Source of the DNA: Saccharibacillus soli
GTDB taxonomy: Bacteria; Bacillota; Bacilli; Paenibacillales; Paenibacillaceae
Length of the DNA stretch: 64,000 nucleotides
Direction: 5' to 3'
Assembly (NCBI GenBank): GCA_002189105.1
Contig: NIOB01000001.1
Span: 124,001 to 188,000, forward strand
The position numbers were made by a program, and so were the translations under genes. A model generated the notes under the pieces. It had not been told where the DNA came from. It did not search any database and worked only from the letters and a program-made list of their open reading frames with translations. Of this stretch, positions 1-8,505 are shown piece after piece. The first letter of the stretch is position 1. Each line of letters begins with the position of its first letter.

Positions 1-785
1 CTTCGATAATCCAGGCGAATATCTTCCAGCGTCACATCAGAGATGCGGCAGCCGTCGATAAAACTTCCTTCGCTGTTGATCCGAATCAGCTTGAGCATCC
101 CATATTGGTTCAGGTGCGGCGGCCACCAGTCGGGGTTGAATGTACCGCGCACATCGCCGAAATCTCCGGGACTCGTCCAGCAGCCCAGCTCAATCCCGTT
201 CATGGAAAAATGGATGTCCGACGGATAGTAGTTGTTGTAGCCTGGCGCCTCCGAGCCAATCTCCAGAGAAACCTGAATCTCCCGGAAGCTCTGATTGGCT
301 TTGAGATAGTTGGGGATACGATATTCCAGAAATCCTTCAGCGAGCCAGATAATCTCCGCATGAATCCGCTGGGGATCGGCAAAATAGCGAGGGTCGTCGA
401 AGTCTCCGATAATGCTGTCCTTGGTAGCAAGGCCGCAGGTGGGCAGAGCCTTGTAGTCGCTGTAATGCCCAACCTGAATCTCCACTTCGTACAGATTGTC
501 CGCATCCTTGCTGCGCAGATCCACCATTAACTTGTCTTTGTTGAGGTAACAGAGCTTCTGGATGCCGTGTTTGCCCCCGGCTGTGCGGATCTCAATCAGG
601 CCGCATTCCTCAAGCTTTTTGATATGCAGAGTGACCGCACCGTTGCTCAGTCCCAGCTTGCGGGCGATTTCGTTTAAGTTCAATTCTTCATTTCCGGCGA
701 GCAGTTCGAGAATCTGAATCCGAATTTCCGAACCAAGCGCCTTGAAAATCTCAATCCCGCTCATTAAATCTTTGATGTAAATCAT
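1..785 (-). CDS. ArsR-type winged-helix transcriptional regulator, partial (C-terminus beyond window)
   Basis: An open frame on the minus strand runs from an ATG at 783-785 off the left edge, about 261 codons. The first ~90 residues form an ArsR-like winged helix: the segments KALGSEIRIQILELLAG, NEIARKLGLSNGAVTLHIKK and GLIEIRTAGGKHGIQKLCYL correspond to the helix-turn-helix and wing. The rest is a long C-terminal region that I cannot assign (it includes FADPQRIHAEIIW), probably ligand sensing. It is divergent from the sugar ABC operon starting at 1203, and the two share an AT-rich intergenic region with repeated palindromic half-sites, so it probably regulates that operon. The missing end prevents a full-length comparison. 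Confidence 0.8.
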   Translation of the reverse strand, partial: MIYIKDLMSGIEIFKALGSEIRIQILELLAGNEELNLNEIARKLGLSNGAVTLHIKKLEECGLIEIRTAGGKHGIQKLCYLNKDKLMVDLRSKDADNLYEVEIQVGHYSDYKALPTCGLATKDSIIGDFDDPRYFADPQRIHAEIIWLAEGFLEYRIPNYLKANQSFREIQVSLEIGSEAPGYNNYYPSDIHFSMNGIELGCWTSPGDFGDVRGTFNPDWWPPHLNQYGMLKLIRINSEGSFIDGCRISDVTLEDIRLDYR

Positions 786-825
786 GCAGGTTTCCTCACT
801 TCCACTTGGATTGCCGACGTCGATG

Positions 826-846
826 ATTGTTTTATATTAGTATAAA
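826..846. promoter_or_regulatory. candidate operator near the ArsR gene start
   Basis: ATTGTTTTATATTA at 826-839 is repeated exactly at 1111-1124. TTTATA-TTAG-TATAAA at 831-846 is a perfect 6-bp inverted repeat. It lies about 40 bases upstream of the ArsR start codon, where a self-regulatory site would be expected. The 14-mer is AT-rich, so chance similarity remains possible. Confidence 0.4.
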
Positions 847-1096
847 TCGAAAACGGTTATAAACCAAATCTTTCCCACTTTGCAAAGAAAATTCAAACAA
901 ACTCGCAGAAAAACCCCTCAAAATCCCTTTTCCTTTTAAATAAAAATGAAATTAAAAACAGCCTAACCCACAAACATGCCCACGAAATCAGTCGATGAAA
1001 ATGCAAATTAACCTTTAGGTTTATCTAAAAAGATTTAAACTTTCCTGTTTACAACCTCAAAACGGTGTGCTATTTTAATTTTGCAAGCGGATACAT

Positions 1097-1130
1097 TCAG
1101 TATAACATGAATTGTTTTATATTATACTGA
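1097..1130. promoter_or_regulatory. inverted-repeat operator candidate upstream of the sugar ABC operon
   Basis: TCAGTATAA (1097-1105) and TTATACTGA (1122-1130) are a perfect 9-bp inverted repeat with 16 bases between. The same half-site, as TTAGTATAA (837-845), occurs beside the divergent ArsR gene. The whole 417-base gap 786-1202 is very AT-rich and holds no gene; besides these sites I see only the ribosome site GGGAGGG before 1203. Probable binding site for the adjacent ArsR-type regulator. Confidence 0.5.
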
Positions 1131-1202
1131 AATAAAATATTTCTTCGGTAAGACAGGTTTTGGGGTAGGGCCAAGGAAAAACCATATCCGGGAGGGTCAG
1201 AA

Positions 1203-2540
1203 ATGAAGAAAAAAGGAATTGTGGTACTGATGCTGCTTACGATGGTGCTGTCACTGCTCACCGCCTGCGGCAAATCTTCCAGTAACGCCGCTTCAGGTGA
1301 GAAATCCGTGATTGATGCCGGTGCGGGGGAAAATGCAACCGAGCTGTCTTATTGGACTTTCGTTGAACTGCACGGCAAGCATTTTGAGAAGATGCTGGAG
1401 AAATGGAACAAAGCCAATCCGGATCGTCAGATCAAACTGAACGTAACCGTAATGCCTTACGACGACATGCACAACAAATTGTCGATCGCGCTGCAAACCG
1501 GCACAGGCGCTCCCGACATCGCAGACATCGAATTGGGCAAATTCCCAGACTTCCTCAAAGGTACTCCACAGCTTGAACCTCTAAATGATGTCATCGATCC
1601 TTACCGCGATACCATCGTCAAATCCCGCATCGACATCTACAGCAAGGACGGCAAAAATTACGGGATTCCTACACACGTCGGCGCTTCTGTCGCGTTCTAC
1701 AACACGGAAATTCTTGAAGAAGCCGGCGTGGATTATACGAAAATTGTCACTTGGGAAGACTTCAAAAAAGCCGGTGAGCAAGTCTACGCCAAAACCGGCA
1801 AACATATGGGCACAGCCGACACCAGCGCCATGTGGCAGGAATCGATGCTGCTCGCGCAGCAGGGTTCCGACTTCACGGATGCAGACGGCAAGCCTCAAGT
1901 GAATTCGCCGCAAATGGTGAAGGCACTTCAAGTCCTTAAAGATCTGCAGGATTCCAACGTCCTTGCGACTATCGCAGGGGGGCAGCCGGATACAGAAGAA
2001 GCTTACGGTGAGTTCAACTCCGGCAACTATGCAACCGCCTTCATGCCGCTGTGGATGATGTCCCGCTTCACCAACTACATGCCAGACCTTTCGGGTAAGA
2101 TTGCAATCGCTCCAATTCCGGTGATCGAAAAAGGCATGCCTCGTTCGGTCGGCGGCGGCGGTACAGGAACCGTCGTAACCAAAACAGCCAAAGATGTTCA
2201 ACTGGCCAAAGACTTCCTGGCCTATGCCAAACTGTCCGAAGATGCCAATATTGAAATCTGGAATACGCTTGGTTTTGACCCGGTTAATATGAAAGTCTGG
2301 GATATGAAAGAAGTCACTCACAATCCGGAGAACGAATTCGTGAAATACTTCAAAAACAATCCGTTTGACGTTCTGAATGAAATCCGCGACGAGATCAAAT
2401 ACGTCAAATCGGTTCCGGCTTCACCAACGATCAACAACGTATTCTGCACCGTCACCTTAAATGAGATTTTTGAAGACGGTAAAGATATTAAGCAGGCGCT
2501 TGACGATGCCCAGGCGCAAATTGAGCAGGAGCTGCAATAA
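1203..2540 (+). CDS. sugar ABC transporter solute-binding lipoprotein (family 1)
   Basis: A 445-residue protein with a lipoprotein signal peptide: MKKKG, a hydrophobic core, then the lipobox LLTAC with the acylated Cys at about residue 22. The mature part is a family 1 extracellular solute-binding protein, with the early YWTFVELHGKHFEKMLEKWN segment and the GAPDIADIELG region typical of CUT1 sugar receptors. It is anchored outside the membrane and would hand sugar to the two permeases that follow. No ATPase is encoded here, as is usual where a shared MsmX-type ATPase serves several CUT1 systems. The neighbouring GH43 and GH127 enzymes suggest arabino-oligosaccharides as substrate; that is inference. 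Confidence 0.9.
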   Translation: MKKKGIVVLMLLTMVLSLLTACGKSSSNAASGEKSVIDAGAGENATELSYWTFVELHGKHFEKMLEKWNKANPDRQIKLNVTVMPYDDMHNKLSIALQTGTGAPDIADIELGKFPDFLKGTPQLEPLNDVIDPYRDTIVKSRIDIYSKDGKNYGIPTHVGASVAFYNTEILEEAGVDYTKIVTWEDFKKAGEQVYAKTGKHMGTADTSAMWQESMLLAQQGSDFTDADGKPQVNSPQMVKALQVLKDLQDSNVLATIAGGQPDTEEAYGEFNSGNYATAFMPLWMMSRFTNYMPDLSGKIAIAPIPVIEKGMPRSVGGGGTGTVVTKTAKDVQLAKDFLAYAKLSEDANIEIWNTLGFDPVNMKVWDMKEVTHNPENEFVKYFKNNPFDVLNEIRDEIKYVKSVPASPTINNVFCTVTLNEIFEDGKDIKQALDDAQAQIEQELQ

Positions 2541-2571
2541 CTTTTAATCTTCAGCAAGCTTTTCCATTCTA

Positions 2572-2615
2572 ACGGGTCTCCCACCGCTGGCGGTTCTCAA
2601 GCGGCGGGAGACCGT
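2572..2615 (+). other. intercistronic stem-loop after the binding-protein gene
   Basis: ACGGGTCTCCC pairs with GGGAGACCGT, and the inner CCGCT pairs with AGCGG. There is no following T-run. Hairpins of this kind between binding-protein and permease genes usually stabilise the upstream message or partly reduce read-through, giving more receptor than permease. Confidence 0.6.
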
Positions 2616-2636
2616 TTACGAAGAAGGTGCAAAACG

Positions 2637-3530
2637 ATGATTAAACGATTCCTTTACTCGCAAAAAGTTGCGCCCTATGTGTTCGTGCTGCCGTTTATCC
2701 TGGTCTTCCTCATCTTCTGGGTGTATCCGCTGGGCAGTTCGGTCACAATGAGCTTCCAGAAAATTACGTTGGGGCAGGAAGCCGAGTGGGTGGGACTGGA
2801 TAATTACACGAAGCTGCTGGGCGATAAAATTTTCCTCAAATCCGTCATGAACAGTGCGGTGTATATGCTGTGTACGCTGCTTATTCTGATTCCGCTGCCG
2901 ATGCTGCTGGCGGTACTCATCAACAACAAATTCATGTGGGGACGCGAATTTTTCAAATCGTCGCTGTTCTTCCCGGCGCTGACTTCGGTTGTTGTGGCCG
3001 GTACCATCTTCCGCCTGATGTTTGGAGAGATGGACGGATCACTGATTAACAGCTTCCTGGGCTGGTTCGGCATTGAGCCGGTGAAGTTCCTCAAGGGGCA
3101 GGCAACCGGATTTATCGCCCTGCTGACGCTGGCAACCTGGCGCTGGCTGGGCGTGAACATGCTGTATTTCCTGTCCGGGCTGAAGAGTATTCCGGATGAT
3201 TATTATGAGGCTGCTTCCATTGATGGAGCATCGGCATGGCAGAAATTTCGCATGATTACAATGCCGCTGCTCAAGCCTACGACCATCTACGTGCTGACGA
3301 TCAGTATCTATGCGGGTCTGGCCATGTTCATTGAGAGCTTGATGCTCTGGAACGGCAATAACTCGCCCAAAAATATCGGTCTGACCATTGTGGGTTATCT
3401 GTACCGTCAAGGCATCGAAAAGAGCAATCTCGGTTATGCGGCAGCGGTCGGTATTGTCCTGCTGGTGCTGGCGATGACGATCAACATGATCCAGCTCGCG
3501 TTCTCCGGCTTGTTCAAGAAGGAGGATTAA
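2637..3530 (+). CDS. sugar ABC transporter permease, UgpA/AraP type
   Basis: A 297-residue inner-membrane permease with about six hydrophobic helices. The first is at residues 13-35 (VFVLPFILVFLIFWVYPLG). The EAA loop that contacts the ATPase is clear at EAASIDGASAWQKFRMITMP. It follows the binding protein by 96 bases, and the next permease starts one base after its stop codon, so the two are co-transcribed and probably translationally coupled. It forms the transport channel with the second permease. Family assignment is secure; sugar specificity is inferred only from the arabinosidase genes nearby. Confidence 0.92.
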   Translation: MIKRFLYSQKVAPYVFVLPFILVFLIFWVYPLGSSVTMSFQKITLGQEAEWVGLDNYTKLLGDKIFLKSVMNSAVYMLCTLLILIPLPMLLAVLINNKFMWGREFFKSSLFFPALTSVVVAGTIFRLMFGEMDGSLINSFLGWFGIEPVKFLKGQATGFIALLTLATWRWLGVNMLYFLSGLKSIPDDYYEAASIDGASAWQKFRMITMPLLKPTTIYVLTISIYAGLAMFIESLMLWNGNNSPKNIGLTIVGYLYRQGIEKSNLGYAAAVGIVLLVLAMTINMIQLAFSGLFKKED

Positions 3531-3531
3531 G

Positions 3532-4413
3532 ATGAAAAAAGAAGCGACGCTGAAAATGAATGAACGCTCCGCTCTCTCGGTCAAAAAAAATCTTCCGCTG
3601 AAAATCGGTCTGTTTGTTCTGTTCACCTTATTGTGTGCGATCATTCTGGTTCCGTTTTACGCGATTGCCCTGGCTTCATTCAAGCCGGGTGAAGAACTGA
3701 TCCGCTATGGCCTGAACTTAAAGTTTGATCTGTCGGTGATGAGCCTGGACAATTACATCTATTTGTTCACCGGCGACCACGCTTACTTTACCTGGTTCTT
3801 CAACTCGCTGCTGCTGACAGTGGTTCAGGTAGCGCTGACGCTGATTGTCAGTGCAACCGTAGCGTACGGCTTCTCGGCATATGAGTTCCGGGGCAAGAAC
3901 TTCCTGTTCATCTGCGTGCTGCTCATTATGATGGTGCCTTTTGAGATTCTGCTGCTGCCGCTGTACACGCTCATCTTCAACCTGCATATGATGAATACAT
4001 ACTCGGCTATCGTGCTGCCGGGCATTGCGAGTGCGGCGACGATCTTCTTCTTCCGGCAGTATCTAAGCGGAATTCCCAAGGAAATCATTGCAGCCGGGCG
4101 GGTGGATGGCGCCAGCGAATATGGCATCTATCTGCGGCTGATTCTGCCGATTATGAAGCCGTCCTTCGCGGCGATGGCGATTCTGAACGGGATGAACAGC
4201 TGGAACAACTTCCTCTGGCCGTTTATGGTACTCAGCGATGAGCGCAAATACACGCTGCCGATCGGTCTCAAGACGCTGCTCACACCGTACGGCAATAACT
4301 ACGATCTGTTGATCGTCGGTTCATTCTTCTCGATCATTCCGATCTTCATCTTGTTCGTAGCGTTCCAGAAATATTTTATCGACGGGATGACCGCCGGCGC
4401 CGTAAAAGGCTGA
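3532..4413 (+). CDS. sugar ABC transporter permease, UgpE/AraQ type
   Basis: A 293-residue partner permease. After a cytoplasmic N-terminus rich in Lys, the first helix is about residues 24-45 (IGLFVLFTLLCAIILVPFYAI). The EAA-loop equivalent reads AAGRVDGASEYGIYLRLILP, and the C-terminus DGMTAGAVKG is characteristic of the MalG/UgpE branch of CUT1 permeases. An AGGAGG site lies inside the end of the preceding gene. Part of the binding protein-permease-permease-GH43 operon. Confidence 0.92.
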   Translation: MKKEATLKMNERSALSVKKNLPLKIGLFVLFTLLCAIILVPFYAIALASFKPGEELIRYGLNLKFDLSVMSLDNYIYLFTGDHAYFTWFFNSLLLTVVQVALTLIVSATVAYGFSAYEFRGKNFLFICVLLIMMVPFEILLLPLYTLIFNLHMMNTYSAIVLPGIASAATIFFFRQYLSGIPKEIIAAGRVDGASEYGIYLRLILPIMKPSFAAMAILNGMNSWNNFLWPFMVLSDERKYTLPIGLKTLLTPYGNNYDLLIVGSFFSIIPIFILFVAFQKYFIDGMTAGAVKG

Positions 4414-4430
4414 TAAGGAGAGAGATGGCG

Positions 4431-5405
4431 ATGACTGAATCCAAGGTGTATTCCAATCCCCTGATTGAACAGCGGGCCGATCCTTACATCTATAAGCATG
4501 AAGATGGCTATTATTATTTCACCGGTTCTGTACCGGAGTATGACCGCATTGAGCTGCGACGATCGCAGACTCTGGAAGGGCTTCGAGATGCCAAGCGGGT
4601 GACCGTATGGCGCAAGCCGGAATCCGGGCCGATGAGTGCCAATATCTGGGCGCCGGAACTGCATCGGATCGATGGAAAATGGTATATCTATTTTGCGGCG
4701 GCCCACACGGCGGAGACCAATGAAGGACTGTTCGATCATCGCATGTATGCGCTGGAGAACGAATCCGACAATCCACTGGAGGGAACCTGGATCGAGAAGG
4801 GGCAGGTTGTTACCGAGTGGGAGTCGTTTGCCCTGGATGCAACGTCTTTTGAACATCGTGGCAAGCGGTATTACGTCTGGGCACAGAAGGACCCAAATAT
4901 CACGGGCAATTCCAATCTGTATCTATCCGAGATGGCAAACGGCTGGACGCTCAAGGGGCCTCAGATTATGATCTCGCAGCCAGAATACGATTGGGAGAAG
5001 ATCGGCTTTCTGGTTAACGAAGGACCAGCGGTTATCAAACACGGTGGAAAGATCTGGATCACATTCTCGGCGAGTGCGACCGACCATCATTACTGCATGG
5101 GGCTGCTGGTGGCAGATGAAGAAGCGGATCTATTGGATGCCGCCTCATGGACCAAACTGCCGGAGCCGGTATTTGCTACCTGTGAGGAACATGGACAATA
5201 TGGACCGGGGCATAACAGCTTTACCATCGGAGAAGATGGGGAAGATCTGCTGGTCTATCATGCCCGGAGTTATAAAGAGATCGTGGGTGATCCGCTGTAC
5301 GATCCCAACCGACATGCACGGATTAAGGCCTTTCACTGGCGCGAAGATGGCCTGCCGGACTTTGGCCTGCCACAGCCGGATACAGGCACGATGGTCAAAG
5401 GCTGA
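4431..5405 (+). CDS. GH43 family glycoside hydrolase (arabinofuranosidase/xylosidase type)
   Basis: A five-bladed beta-propeller hydrolase of about 324 residues without a signal peptide, so probably intracellular. Numbered from an ATG at 4425, the GH43 catalytic residues are visible: base Asp19 (RADPYIY), pKa-modulating Asp138 (ALDATSFE) and acid Glu199 (VNEGPAVI). His263 in GPGHNSF matches the metal-binding His of the family. I chose the ATG at 4431 because AAGGAG (4415-4420) is 10 bases from it and only 4 from the ATG at 4425. It probably trims arabinose or xylose from oligosaccharides imported by the upstream transporter; the exact linkage cannot be told from sequence. Confidence 0.88.
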   Translation: MTESKVYSNPLIEQRADPYIYKHEDGYYYFTGSVPEYDRIELRRSQTLEGLRDAKRVTVWRKPESGPMSANIWAPELHRIDGKWYIYFAAAHTAETNEGLFDHRMYALENESDNPLEGTWIEKGQVVTEWESFALDATSFEHRGKRYYVWAQKDPNITGNSNLYLSEMANGWTLKGPQIMISQPEYDWEKIGFLVNEGPAVIKHGGKIWITFSASATDHHYCMGLLVADEEADLLDAASWTKLPEPVFATCEEHGQYGPGHNSFTIGEDGEDLLVYHARSYKEIVGDPLYDPNRHARIKAFHWREDGLPDFGLPQPDTGTMVKG

Positions 5406-5450
5406 TGGGGATGGCGTCTGAATCGTAGAGAAAAGAATGGGTTTACGGAA

Positions 5451-5495
5451 AAAAACTCTTCGCATGTCCTGAGCGGAAGGCGAAGAGTTTTTTTG
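5451..5495. terminator. bidirectional terminator between GH43 and GH127 genes
   Basis: AAACTCTTCGC (5453-5463) pairs perfectly with GCGAAGAGTTT (5480-5490) and is followed by more T. A preceding A-run lets it act on both strands, ending the ABC-GH43 operon and the convergent GH127 gene. Confidence 0.85.
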
Positions 5496-5571
5496 TGCTT
5501 TGTTGGTGAACCGGGACTTTGTTCATGCAATCGGGTTCAACATCAAATTTCTGCATTGCTGAGAGAGCGGT

Positions 5572-8148
5572 CTATTCCTTGATAATCTGAATGATATAAT
5601 CCTGCGTGTGTTCATGATCTTCCGCTAACGTAGTCAGATGCAGGGAAGTCTGCGGCTCTGTGAGCGTGACCTTGCGCGGCAGAGTATCTTCAATCAAGAC
5701 TCCGTTGGCATAGACCAGCCCATTTTTGCGGATTGGAGAAGCCTCGAACGTGATCTGCTCGGTATCGGCAGGCACCGTCAGCGTATATTGGGTCTGAGAA
5801 GGCTCAAATGGAGTCTGCCACTCTCCCTGATCGAACTTCAAGTGCCGCAGTGAAGCTTCCTCATCAAACGGCATCATCGTGCGCACAATGTCAAAGATGC
5901 CGGTTTCCTGCTCCGCTACCCGGAATCGGACGTCCAACTGATCGCGGTCGCCAATCTGTTCGCCAGACAGGGTATAGCGGTGGGTATGAAATCCGCGCTG
6001 CGAATCGGAAGGCGGAATGCCATCGGCGATCACGGCGCCGCCCGCTTCAATCATAATCGGACGATCTCCACGATGACCGGAGAAGAAGGTAACTTCCAGC
6101 ACCTGTTCATGGTGGGGCTGAACCTTCATCGTATAGCCAAACCAGCCGCCGCTCTCGGCGCGGCGGGTGGTGCTGCCGTCCCAGACATCCACGAATGTCT
6201 TCTCCCCGCAGACCCGATGTTCCAGCTCATACTGGTCATTGCCAACGGGCAGGCTGTCAATCGTCGCGTCTTCGACGCGGCTCTTGCGCTTGGTTTCCAG
6301 AATATGCTGCTGAAGCTCCGGCGAATCGGCTTCCACGATCCGCCAGTAGATCCCGTAGCGTTCGCCGTGCCGCTTGTAATGCGGCGTAAACACCAACCGA
6401 TCGTCCTCATCGGTGCCCTGGAGTACGAACTCCAGCTTGCCCTCGCGCTTGGCCCAGCGCGAGGCGAAGGACTCCAGCCAGGCATCCGGGCTGCCGTCTA
6501 CGGTCACGAAGTCCTTGACGAGCATGCTTCTCGTCGGCACGCTAACCGCGACTCCCGTGGCGGACTCTCGCATGTCCGCCTGACCCAGCCCGGCGCTGAG
6601 CACAGCCGGCCCGTACTTGAACGCGACCGCACGCGGCGCATCCGGCAGGCCGATCGCCCGCAGCGTCATGGGCAGGCGCAGCGTGAGGCGATCGCCTTCG
6701 TTCCAGGCGCGATCGACTACGGCGAAGCCATCCTGCACGCGCAGCTCGCTTGGACGGCTGCCGTTCAGCATCAGCTCCGCTTCACCAGCCAGCCATTGCG
6801 GCAGGCGGAAGCGCAGCTCGGCGCGAATCGGACCCTGACGGGTGAGCGATACGGTGAAGGTCACCGTATCCGACTGCGGCAGATCAGCCTGCTGGGCAAG
6901 CTTGATGCCACGTTCCGAATCATGCAGCTCCGAAGAGAGGTACTGATGCACGACGATCCCTTCATCGCTGCGGAAATACAGACTGTCATTCAGCTTGGTG
7001 AAGCTCTCCATCCCTGTCCCCGTGCAGCACCAGAAATGTTCAAACGGCGAGCTGTAGACCTTGAAATACCCGGTCGCCATCGGCTGGAAGTACATGGTCA
7101 TGCCGGTATGCGGATGCTGGGAGGAGAGGATGGCGTTCAGGAATGTATTTTCATAAAAATCTGCGTATTTCCGGTCGCCGCTTAACTTGAACAGCTCACG
7201 TGTGAGTTTAAGCATATTGTACGTGTTGCAGGTCTCGGCGGTGAAGTTGGAGCGTTCGCGGTCCAGCAGATCGGGCTCACCAAAATGTTCCCATTCGCTG
7301 TTGCCGCCGGTGACATAGCTATGATGCTCCACCACCATACTCCAGAAGCGCTCTGCCGCTTCCAGATAGAAGCGTTCGCTCTCTCCGAGTATGCGGTAAC
7401 GATTCAGAGCACCGATAAATTTGGGAATGGTTGTATTGGCGTGCTTGCCACGGAGAATGTCCTGTCCTTCCCGGATCGGGCCAAACAGCGTGATCTCATC
7501 GAAGCAGTGTGCGGCATCCAGATGAGCCTGCTGACCGGATAACTTGTACAGATCGTAGAGGGCATCGTTCATGCCTCCATATTCGACCGATAGTACGGAG
7601 GCTTGAACTTCGGCTGTCCACGCGGACGTTCGCTTGGCGACCCAATCGCCCAGACGCGAAGCGATCTCCAGTGCCTGGGAGAGAGGAGTCTGTTCATAGA
7701 CGGCGGTTAGGCCGGCCAGAATCTTGTGCATCGTATACCAGGGAACCCAGGCAGGCTGCCGACGTTCAATGCGGTCGAATAATTCCTCGGGAAAAGCCGA
7801 TAGATAGCCGCTTTCCGCTTGGCAGACCGCCAGTTCTCCGATCAAGGTCTGGAGTTTGCCGAGCAGCGCGGCATCGCCCGACGCTGCATAGGCCTGAGCC
7901 GCCGCCTTGAGGTAATGACCGAGGGTATGACCGCGAATTTCGGTATTTTCCCATCCGGGGTACTTATCTGCAAGTGGAGCAAGCCCCCGGATCTCACGGA
8001 ATCCAGCGAGCAGGCGCCGGGTGTCGTATTGATGCAGATAGCGAATCTCCTGGGCAAAGGCATTTTTGAGATAGGGATCGTCGATCCGCACCTGGTCCAG
8101 ACGATAATCGTCCAGCCGTGTGGTCGGCGAAGAGAAGTCAATGGACAT
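5572..8148 (-). CDS. GH127-type beta-L-arabinofuranosidase, large multidomain form
   Basis: An 858-residue protein of the GH127 (formerly DUF1680) family. The alpha/alpha-barrel covers about residues 15-390, with WENTEIRGHTLGHYL near residue 66. The zinc/catalytic cluster known from HypBA1 (Glu338, Cys340, Cys417, Cys418) is matched by Glu305 and Cys307 (TAETCNTYN) and Cys374-Cys375 (HFWCCTGTG); the first Cys of the pair is the family's nucleophile. After beta-sandwich domains, residues ~620-760 resemble DUF4986, and ~766-856 a cadherin-like beta-sandwich (FEPSQTQYTLTVPADTEQ). No signal peptide. It probably removes beta-L-arabinofuranose from plant glycans or hydroxyproline-linked arabinosides. 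The ribosome site GAGGAGAG precedes the ATG. Confidence 0.88.
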   Translation of the reverse strand: MSIDFSSPTTRLDDYRLDQVRIDDPYLKNAFAQEIRYLHQYDTRRLLAGFREIRGLAPLADKYPGWENTEIRGHTLGHYLKAAAQAYAASGDAALLGKLQTLIGELAVCQAESGYLSAFPEELFDRIERRQPAWVPWYTMHKILAGLTAVYEQTPLSQALEIASRLGDWVAKRTSAWTAEVQASVLSVEYGGMNDALYDLYKLSGQQAHLDAAHCFDEITLFGPIREGQDILRGKHANTTIPKFIGALNRYRILGESERFYLEAAERFWSMVVEHHSYVTGGNSEWEHFGEPDLLDRERSNFTAETCNTYNMLKLTRELFKLSGDRKYADFYENTFLNAILSSQHPHTGMTMYFQPMATGYFKVYSSPFEHFWCCTGTGMESFTKLNDSLYFRSDEGIVVHQYLSSELHDSERGIKLAQQADLPQSDTVTFTVSLTRQGPIRAELRFRLPQWLAGEAELMLNGSRPSELRVQDGFAVVDRAWNEGDRLTLRLPMTLRAIGLPDAPRAVAFKYGPAVLSAGLGQADMRESATGVAVSVPTRSMLVKDFVTVDGSPDAWLESFASRWAKREGKLEFVLQGTDEDDRLVFTPHYKRHGERYGIYWRIVEADSPELQQHILETKRKSRVEDATIDSLPVGNDQYELEHRVCGEKTFVDVWDGSTTRRAESGGWFGYTMKVQPHHEQVLEVTFFSGHRGDRPIMIEAGGAVIADGIPPSDSQRGFHTHRYTLSGEQIGDRDQLDVRFRVAEQETGIFDIVRTMMPFDEEASLRHLKFDQGEWQTPFEPSQTQYTLTVPADTEQITFEASPIRKNGLVYANGVLIEDTLPRKVTLTEPQTSLHLTTLAEDHEHTQDYIIQIIKE

Positions 8149-8321
8149 GGAAACTCTCCTCGTTTATCAAAATGGATGCAATCAAGCCCGAAGCGGCCTG
8201 CGCTTCGTGTATGTTCAGCTTATCGGGGGCGGCAGGCCGGGTAAATGGTGCAACGTTTGAATAAGGGTGAAAAGGTTAGATTTTTGCCGCTTTATAAGTA
8301 GAGATGAAGATACTCGAAAAT

Positions 8322-8352
8322 GCGCCAGAAGCGTGAAGGCCGCTTCCGGCGC
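8322..8352 (-). terminator. probable weak terminator after the shorter GH127 gene
   Basis: GCGCCAGAAGCG (8322-8333) and CGCTTCCGGCGC (8341-8352) form a 12-bp stem with one wobble. On the minus strand the hairpin is followed by ATTTT, a short T-tract. It sits in the 357-base gap 8149-8505 between the two GH127 genes; I see no gene in the rest of that gap. Confidence 0.45.
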
Positions 8353-8505
8353 GTGATGGCAAGAGAGAATTTCCATTTTTGAGCAAAAATCCAGGTGTCA
8401 AAAAGTTAGGTACATAAACAGGTTGCAGTCAAAATTTATTCCGGCTGATCGCTCATAATCCCAGTCAATGTCCACTGGTTCAGGAATATTTTCGTATTAA
8501 AGCGG

